NCBI RefSeq assembly: GCF_000299335.2
Contig: NZ_CP004387.1
Location: 1,054,001 to 1,118,000 of the forward strand
DNA: 64,000 nucleotides
Reading direction: 5' to 3'
From: Isoalcanivorax pacificus W11-5
GTDB taxonomy: Bacteria; Pseudomonadota; Gammaproteobacteria; Pseudomonadales; Alcanivoracaceae
Under the pieces are notes generated by a model that searched no databases, was not told the origin of the DNA, and saw only the letters and a program-made list of their open reading frames with translations. The position numbers and the translations under genes are program-made. Below are positions 38,901-47,900 of the stretch, piece after piece (position 1 is the stretch's first letter; each line of letters starts with the position of its first letter).

Positions 38901-41900
38901 TCGGCGGCGGCGGCGGCGCGGGCAGCTATGCCCTGAGCCTCGCGGCAGCGGCGGCGGGCGCACCGGTCGCCTTCTCGCTGGGCGGCGCAGGCGGCGTGGG
39001 CGGCGGCGGCGGTAACGTGGTAGCGGAGAATCCTGGCGGCCATATCAGCACAGCGGGTGATTTTTCCCACGGCATCATCGCGCAATCCATTGGCGGCGGC
39101 GGCGGTGCAGGCGGTGCCTCGGTGGCGGCCTCCGGGTCGCTGGTGGGCGTCAACACAGCGTTGGCCGTGGGCGGTTCGGGCGAAGGCGGTGGTGCTGGCG
39201 GCCAGGTCCTTGTGACCAATACCCGCTACGGCAGTAACAGCCCGGACATCTGGACGCAAGGCTATGGTGCCAACGCCATCCTGGCGCAGTCCATTGGCGG
39301 CGGTGGCGGTGCGGGTGGCAACAGCTATGCGGCCTCGGCGACCTTGGTCGGCGGCACGGCCAGCGTGGCGGTGGGCGGCAGCTCGTCAAGTGGTGGTGCG
39401 GGCAGCGTCGTTGATCTCGATAACCAGGGCAACCTGGTCACGGAAGGCCATAACGCAGCGGGCATCGTGGCTCAGTCCATCGGCGGCGGCGGCGGCGCGG
39501 GCGGCAATGCCACCAGCGTGTCGGGCAGCGTGGCGGGCGTGACCCTGGGCGTGGCTCTGGGTGGCAGTGGCGGCGGTGGTGGCAACAGCAGTGATGTGGA
39601 CGTCGGCAACGAGGGCAGCATCAGCACGGCGGGGGATTATTCGCACGGTATCCTGGCGCAGTCCATCGGTGGTGGTGGCGGCGCGGGCGGCAATGCCGTG
39701 GCCGGTTCCGGCACCCTGGCGGGCGGCGCGCTTTCAACCGCCGTCGGCGGCACCGGCGGCTCGGGCGGCAACGCCGGGGGCGCTTATGTTGACAACAGCA
39801 ATGCCAGTTCGGTCATCAGCACCCAGGGCTATGGCGCCTACGGCATTCTGGCGCAGTCCGTGGGTGGTGGCGGCGGCGCGGGCGGCTCCGCCATGTCGGG
39901 GTCGGCCACCTTCATGAGTTCGGTGTCGTCCAGCGTGGCGCTGGGCGGCAGCGCAAGCCGGGGCGGCACCGCCAGTGCCGGCGAGGTCAACAATGCCGGG
40001 ATGGTGCTGACCGAGGGCGCCAACGCGGTCGGTATCGCCATGCAATCCATTGGCGGCGGCGGCGGCGTGGGCGGCAATGCGGTCAGCGTGGCGGGCAATA
40101 TCACCGGCGGCAATCTGGCTTTGGCCGTGGGCGGTGCGGGTGGCACTGGTGGCACCGGCGGTGTCAGCAGTATCAACAATTCTGGCGTAGTGGCGACCAA
40201 GGGCGATTTCGCCCACGGCCTCATGGCGCAATCCATCGGCGGTGGCGGCGGTGCGGGCGGCATGGCGGTGGCGGGCACAGCGACCCTGGTCGGCGTCAAT
40301 GTTTCCAGTGCTGTGGGCGGCACCGGCGGTGGCGGTGGCTTTAGCAACGAGGTGAAGGTCATCAACAAAGGCGGCAAATCGGTCGGTTTGGCGACAACGG
40401 CTGTTATCCAGACCGAAGGCGCGGGTGCCAATGCGATTCTGGCGCAGTCCCTGGGGGGCGGCGGTGGTGCCGGTGGCATGACTGTCGCGGCGTCGGCGGC
40501 CCTTGGCAGCTTGAGCGCCACCCAGGCTATCGGTGGCGCGGGCGGCGCGGGTGGCACGGCGTCTGCGGTCACCGTGAGCAATAACGGCAATCTCATCACG
40601 CTGGGCGAAAACGCCAGTGCGGTGGTGGCGCAGTCCATCGGAGGCAAGGGCGGCGCGGGCGGCACAGCGCTCAGCGCCTCCGGCGACGTCATTGGCGCAG
40701 GGGTCAGCATTGCCTCGGGCGGCGCGGGCAGCACGGGCGGCAAGGGCGAGTGGGTCACGGTGAGTCATGAGGGCACCACTGACGGCACCAGTGGCACTAC
40801 GGGCGGTGCGGTCATCAGCACGGCGGGCGCGAATGCCAAGGGTATTCTGGCGCAATCCATCGGCGGCAATGGCGGCGAAGGCGGCATGGCGGTGTCGGCG
40901 GCCGGCGGCCTGGTGGGGGGCAATATGGGTGTGTCCCTCGGAGGGAGTGGCGGCAGTGGCAGCGCGTCCAGCGTGTCAAGAGTGGCCAACTATGGGGGAC
41001 GCATCCTGACGGCGGGGGACTATGCCCAGGGCATCGTGGCGCAGTCTATTGGTGGTAACGGTGGTGCGGGCGGCATGGCGGTATCCGGCTCGGCCTCGGT
41101 GACCGATGTGGCGATGTCGGTGGCGGTCGGTGGCACCGGCGGCTCCGGCGGTGAGGTCAGGGGTGATGTCTCGGTAAACAACTACAAAAGTGGTTCCACC
41201 AAGCCCTTGATTCAAACCCAGGGCGCAGGCGCGAATGCGATTCTGGCGCAGTCCATCGGTGGCGATGGCGGTGCGGGCGGCATGAGTCTGGCCGCAGCGG
41301 TAGCATTGGCCGGAGATGCCTCGGCAGCCGTGGCCGTCGGTGGCGGCGGTGGCAATGGCGGCAAGGCAAACTCAGTCGCGGTGATCAATGAGGGCACGCT
41401 GGTGACCACCGGCAATGAAGCGGCGGCCCTGGTGGCGCAAGCCATCGGTGGTTCTGGCGGCGTCGGTGGCTTCTCGGCCAGTGCCGGGGTGAATCTGACC
41501 GGCAATACCGCAAGCTTTGCGCTGGGTGGCACCGGTGGTAATGGCGGCCAGGTGCTGGGCACGGTAACGGTGACCAACAGCAGCGGCACGATTCAGACGC
41601 TGGGCAACAATGCCCAGGGCATTCTGGCGCAGTCCATTGGCGGCAACGGCGGCGCGGGCGGCATGAGTCTCGCGGCAACGGTGTCGCTGGCCGCTGAAAA
41701 TGCTGCCGTGTCGCTGGGTGGCGCGGGCGGCGGTGGCGGCACGGCAGGCGTGGTCACGGTCGATAGCAGCGGCGGTCAGTTGATGACCGCAGGCGATTAT
41801 TCACAGGGCATTCTGGCGCAGTCCATTGGCGGCAATGGCGGCGCGGGCGGTATGAGCGTGTCGGGTTCGGTGAGCCTGACCGGCAATGCGGGCGCGGTGA

Positions 41901-44900
41901 GCCTGGGCGGCAGTGGCAACAAGGGCGGCGCGGGCAAGGCGGTCACGGTGACCAATGCCACGGGCATTGTCACCCAGGGCTATGGTGCCAGTGCCATTGC
42001 CGCGCAGAGCATCGGCGGCTTTGGCGGCGCGGGCGGGGCCAGTGTCTCCGCCGGTTTCTCGCTGGGCAGCAGTGCGGCGGCGGTGGCAGTGGGCGGCGGT
42101 GCCGGTACGGGCGCGTCTTCCGACAAGGTGCTGGTGACCAACTCCGGCGCACTCACCACCCTGGGCGGCGGTGCGGCGGCGATTCTGGCGCAGTCCATCG
42201 GCGGTGACGGCGGCATCGGCGGCCTGGCGGTCAGCGGCGCGGTCAGCATGAGCAATAACGGTTCCCTGGCGCTGGGCGGTGGGGGTGCCGCAGGCGGCAC
42301 GGCGGGCGAGGCGCGGGTGGACAACTCGGGCAATATCATGGTGATTGCCGAGGAAACCGAATCCGTGACTGTCCCGGCGGTGCCCAATGCCAGTGTCAAT
42401 CAGGCGCTGGAAGCGTGGGCGCTGGTCTCCGGCGATATGCAGGAAATGCCGGACGATGTCACCAACCTGTTCAACTTGATTACGGGCCAGAGCAATCCGC
42501 TCTTGAGCGCGCTCCATGCCAATGCGGCAGGCATCATGGTGCAGTCCATCGGCGGTGGCGGTGGCGCGGGCGGTCTGGCAGCGGCGGCGGGCCTGTCGGC
42601 CACGGACAAGAGTTTTGATGTGGCCGTCGGCGGCGACGGCGGCGGTGGCGGCACGGCTGGCGCAGCCATCCTCAACAACACCGGCAGCGTGATCACCCTG
42701 GGCACCCATTCGCCGGGCCTGGTCGCCATGAGCATGGGCGGTCAAGGCGGCGCGGGTGGTTTCTCGGCAAGCGTGGGGGCCAGCGGCTGGAGCCTCGGTA
42801 CGGCAGTGGCCTCGGTTGGCGGCGACGGCGGCAATGGCGGTCGGGCCGGTGAAGTCACCGTGACCACGGCCAACAGCGATTTGTACAAGCCGGTCATGAC
42901 CCAGGGCTCGCAATCGCCTGCGCTTATGGCCATGAGCATCGGCGGCAACGGCGGTACGGGCGGCTTTGATGCGGCAGTGGGCCTGAGCAGCCTCGGCAGC
43001 GCCGTGACCGGCGTCGGCGGTAATGGTGGCGACGGCGGCACCGGCGGCAATGTCAACGTCACGAGCAGTCAGTACCTGACCACCTCCGGCCTGATGTCGC
43101 CCGGCATTCTGGCCATGTCCATCGGCGGCCATGGCGGTATGGGCGGCATCAGTGCCGGTGTGGCGGAGTCGCTGGTGAAAAGCGTGGCGGCCTCGGTGGG
43201 CGGCAATGGCGGCGCGGGCGGCAAGTCCGGCATCGTGGATGTCAGCGTGAATGCGCCGGTGGTGACCTACGGCAATCTTTCCTCCGGCATCGTCAGCCAG
43301 AGCATCGCCGGTTCCGGCGGCATGGGCGGCGTGGCCGTGTCCTCGGTGGTGACGGCGGAAGTCATCCCGACCAAGAAGTACAAACTGAATATCGGTGGTG
43401 CCGCCGGCGGCGAAGGCGGTGCAGGCGGTCAGGCCGGTGATGCTTATGTCGAAAGCAATAGTGTGGTGCAGACCTACGGCTTCCTGTCACATGCCGTGGT
43501 GGCGCAGTCGGTGGGCGGCACCGGCGGCATGGGCGGCATTGCTGTCGATGGCAGTTTTGATGTGACGCTCAACGTGATTCCGGGCATGGACGGCGGTGAC
43601 CGCAATCTCAGTTTTGCTCTGGCCGTGGGTGGCGAAGGCGGTATCGGCGGTAACGCGGGTCTGGCACAGGTTGATCAGCGCGGCAGCCTCGTCACCGGTT
43701 ATGGCATCGTCGAAAATGGCGCGGTGGGCAGTGCGTTTTTGTCCTCCGGTATTTTGGCGCAGTCTATTGGCGGCTCCGGCGGCATGGGTGGCTCGGCAGC
43801 GGCGATTGCCGCAGGCAACAGCCCCACCAGCGCGACGCTGGCGGTAGGCGGCATGGGGGGCGCCGGTGGTCATGCGGGCAGTGTGGTGGTCAACAGCAAT
43901 GTGGACTGCCTGACCTCGGCCAACTGCACCGACGGCATTACCACCTTTGGCGCGGGTTCGGCGGCGATCAAGGCGCAATCCATCGGTGGTGGTGGCGGTA
44001 GCGGCGGCATTGCCCTGAGCGCGGCCAGCGTTGGCCTGCTGCCCAGCAAGGTGGGTGTGGGCGGTGCCGGGGGTGACGGTGGCGATGCCGGTCATGGCGG
44101 CACGGTGGAGATCAACGTCGGCGGCAGCCTGACCACGGTGGGGCTGAATGCGCCGGGCATTCTGGCGCAGTCGGTGGGCGGCGGCGGCGGTGATGGCGGC
44201 GCCAGTCTGAGCGGTAATTACGATCTGGCCACTGCGGTGAAAAAATCGCTGTCGTTGTTTGGCGTGAAAGTGGAAGACGACGATGACAGTCTGGTGTCGT
44301 CCTCGATTGATGGCGTCAAGGGTGTCTATCAGGACGTCACTGGTGAAGAGATGCCGGACAGCCTCGCCGCCTCGTCTGCCCTGGCGGTGGGCGGTGATGG
44401 CGGCGCGGGCGGCAATGCCGCTGCCGTGACTGTGAACAGCACGGCGCAAATCGTTACCGGCGCGGGTGGCTTTGGCTATCAGTCGGCGGGCATCATGGCG
44501 CAGTCGGTGGGCGGCGGTGGCGGCAACGGTGGCTTTGCCGGCATCGGCCAGAACGGTGCCGTCACCGGCTCCGTGCTGCTGGGCGGTAATGGCGGCGTCG
44601 CCGGTGACGGCAGCACGGTCAATGTGACGGCGGCCAATCTCATCAAGACCACGGGCATGCATTCCACCGCGCTGGTGGCGCAGTCCATCGGTGGTGGCGG
44701 CGGTAATGCCGGTCATATCTACGACGGCACCGAGGCCATTGGCGCGCTGTCCAGCGGTGTCGGCGGTTCCGGCGGCAATGGCGGAAGCGCTTCCACGGTG
44801 ACGGTCACGAGCAGCGCCACCCTGATCACCAACGGCCTGCATTCCGGCGGCATCATGGCGCAGTCCATCGGCGGCGGTGGCGGCAACGCCAACAGCAGTA

Positions 44901-47900
44901 TCCTTGGCAATCTGGTCGATGCCTTGCCGGTGCCCGCCACGGTGGGCGCGACCAACAAGGCCCGCGTCGGCGTGACGACGCTCGATGAAATCATCGAAAA
45001 CGGCGCCCAGGTGGGCGCGCTGGACGAGCGCGTGTTCGGGCAATCGGGCGCGGACGCGGGCGCGGCCTTTGCCGTGAACCTGGGCGGCTCCGACGGTGTG
45101 GCGGGCAATGGCGGCAATGTCACGGTGAGCAATACCGGCAATATCTTTACCGGTGCCGAGGTGGATAACGCGGGCAATGTCGTGGCCAGTGAAAACCTGC
45201 TGCGCACCGCCGGTTCCACGGCCATCCTGGCGCAGTCCATTGGCGGTGGCGGCGGTAGCAGTCATGAGGCTGCGGTGGACGCCAACTGGGGGCAGTCCAT
45301 GACCGCCAAGAACCTGGGCGGCCTGTTTGGCAGCGACGACACGGCTTCCCTGCAGCGCCGTGCGGGTAATGTGACGGTGCTGAACACCGGCTCCCTGATC
45401 ACCTATGGTGCCAACTCCGCCGGCATCATCGCGCAGTCCATCGGCGGCGGCGGCGGCGTCAGCGGCACCTTCAGCGCCACCACCAACACGCTGGAAGGCA
45501 TGGCGGGTGCGACCTCGAATGCGCTGCGCCTGGGCGGCGGTATGGCGGAGAGCTATGCGGGCATGGTGTCGGTCTGCGATACCAGAACCACGTTTGATAC
45601 CGAGCCTGTCGTTGACTATTGCTCGGGTCTATCTGACCAAGGCCAGGCCATCGTTACCGAAGGCGTGGCCTCGCACGGCATATTGGCGCAGTCCATCGGC
45701 GGTGGTGGCGGGTATGCGGCGGTCATCACCAGTGCCGTGGAACAGGCGGTGGCGGGCGAGCTATCTGCGGGCAATTTCGACCTCACCGTGGGTGAAGTGC
45801 TGGAAGCCAGTAGCACCGACGGCGTGGCCGTGGCCGCGCATCTGGGCGGCACGGACAACAGCAGTGGCAACCGTTCCGGCAATGGTGCCCTCATCTGGAC
45901 GGCGACCGATGTGGTGACCCGTGGCGATGCTGCCCTGGGCCTGCTGGGGCAGTCAGTCGGTGGCGGCGGTGGTCTGTTGGTGTCTCATGCCAGCAATGCG
46001 GGCACCGGAGATTATCACGTCAAGGGGCAGTTGGGCGGCTTTGGCAGTGGTGCCAACGCCACCATAGCGGACACTCCGGGGGTAGTGTTCCAGGGCTCGG
46101 TACTGACCGAAGGCGATCTGGCGACGGCGGTGATAGGCCAGGGCGTGGCCGGTGGCGGTGGCATCTTCCTGTCGCTGGGCAAGACCGTGGGCACGGGTGG
46201 CACGGATACCGTGGAACTGCTCCTCGGCGCGGCCGACGGCGAGGGCAATGGCAGCAATAACAAGGTCGTCTGGGGTGCCATGAACCAAATCGAGCAGAGC
46301 GCCTTGATGACCTCGGGCGCGGGTGCGCTCGGTATCATTTCGCAGTCGGTGGGCGCGGGCGGCGGTTTTGCTGCCAGCCATACCGGGAGCGCCTCGGCAG
46401 GGGCCGTGGAAGGCATCTTCAAGCTCGGCAGCACGGGCGTGGCGGGTGCGACAGACGAGTATTGGACAGCGCTGACCTCGAGCACGGGTTTCCAGATCGC
46501 GACGACAGGTGTGAATGCCGTGGGCGCGCTCACCCAGTCCGTGAGTGCGGGCGGCGGCCTGGCGATTGACAGTCATGACAGCCTGCTGGCGCGTGAATCC
46601 GTGGCGGTCAGCTTTGACCTTGGCTTTGACAATGCGGGCAAGGCCGGTGGCAGCGTGGGCGCGACCAAGGTGGAAGCCGTACGTCACAGCATCAACACAG
46701 AAGGCGACAACGCCAGCGCCATGCTGATGCAGTCGGTGGCCGGTGGTGGCGGTACAGCGCTGTTTGCCAGCAGTGCGGTCGAGCAGGGCGGCGAGGTGGA
46801 AGCCAGCTTCCATCTCGGCGGCAATCCCAGCGATGGCATGGCCATGGAGATCGAAGCCACGCTCGGCATCCTGGGCAACCGCGTGAGCCTGCCCAGCTAT
46901 CTGGTGACGGCGGGCGACAACGCCTTTGGCCTGGTGGCGCAGAGCATTGCCAGCGGCGGAGGTCTGGCGGCGCTGACCGTGGCCGCCTCGGAAGAACAAC
47001 TCGCTGAGGGGGCAACTCTGGGCCTGACGCTGGCGGATTCCTGGCTGGGCCGTGCTGATGGTGCTGTGTCCAGCAAGCATTACGCCTCGGTGGTGAACCT
47101 TGATTTGTCCGACTACAACATCGTGACCTCTGGCCGCAACAGCGTTGGCCTGGTGGCGCAGTCCATCGGCGGCGGTGGCGGTGTTGCGACTGCGCTGGCG
47201 GCGGACTCGGCGCGTTTCGGTGGCAGCCTGCAACTGGGGGCATCGGGTGGCGGTTCGGGCGCGGCAGCGGGGGCCATCAACCTGACTGCCTCGGCCAGCA
47301 AGAGCGATGCCAGCCTCATCAGCACAGCGGCGGATTTCACGCCCGCGATGCTGGTGCAGTCGATTGGCGGCGGCGGCGGTCTGGCCATGCTCAATGTCAG
47401 CGACCTGACCCTGGGCGGCAATACCGGCAGCCAGGGCAATACCGTCAGCATCAATAATGCGGCGTCTATCGTTACCCAGGGCAAGGCGTCGATAGGCCTG
47501 ATTGCCCAGTCCATCGGTGGCGGTGGCGGTGTTGGCTGGTCGCTCGATGAAGTGACCTTGGGCGGCGCTGCCAGCGGCTCGCACGGCAAGAACGTGAGCG
47601 TGACCCAGAACGGCGATATCTACACCACGGGTGATTACGCCTACGGCATTCTGGCGCAGTCGATCGGCGGCGGTGGTGGCCTGGCCTTGAGTGAAGGCGA
47701 TGTGCTGGCGACGACGGTGCTGGATGGCGTCGGCAATGGCGGCAATGTCAGTGTCACCGTGAATGGCAATGTTGTGACCGAGGGTTACGGCGCCCATGGC
47801 GTGGTAGCCCAGTCGGTGGCCAATGGCGGCGGCTTGGTGCTGGACATGGGTAACACTGAAAACGGTGGCTTGACCGCGCATTACAGCGACACCGCCCTCG

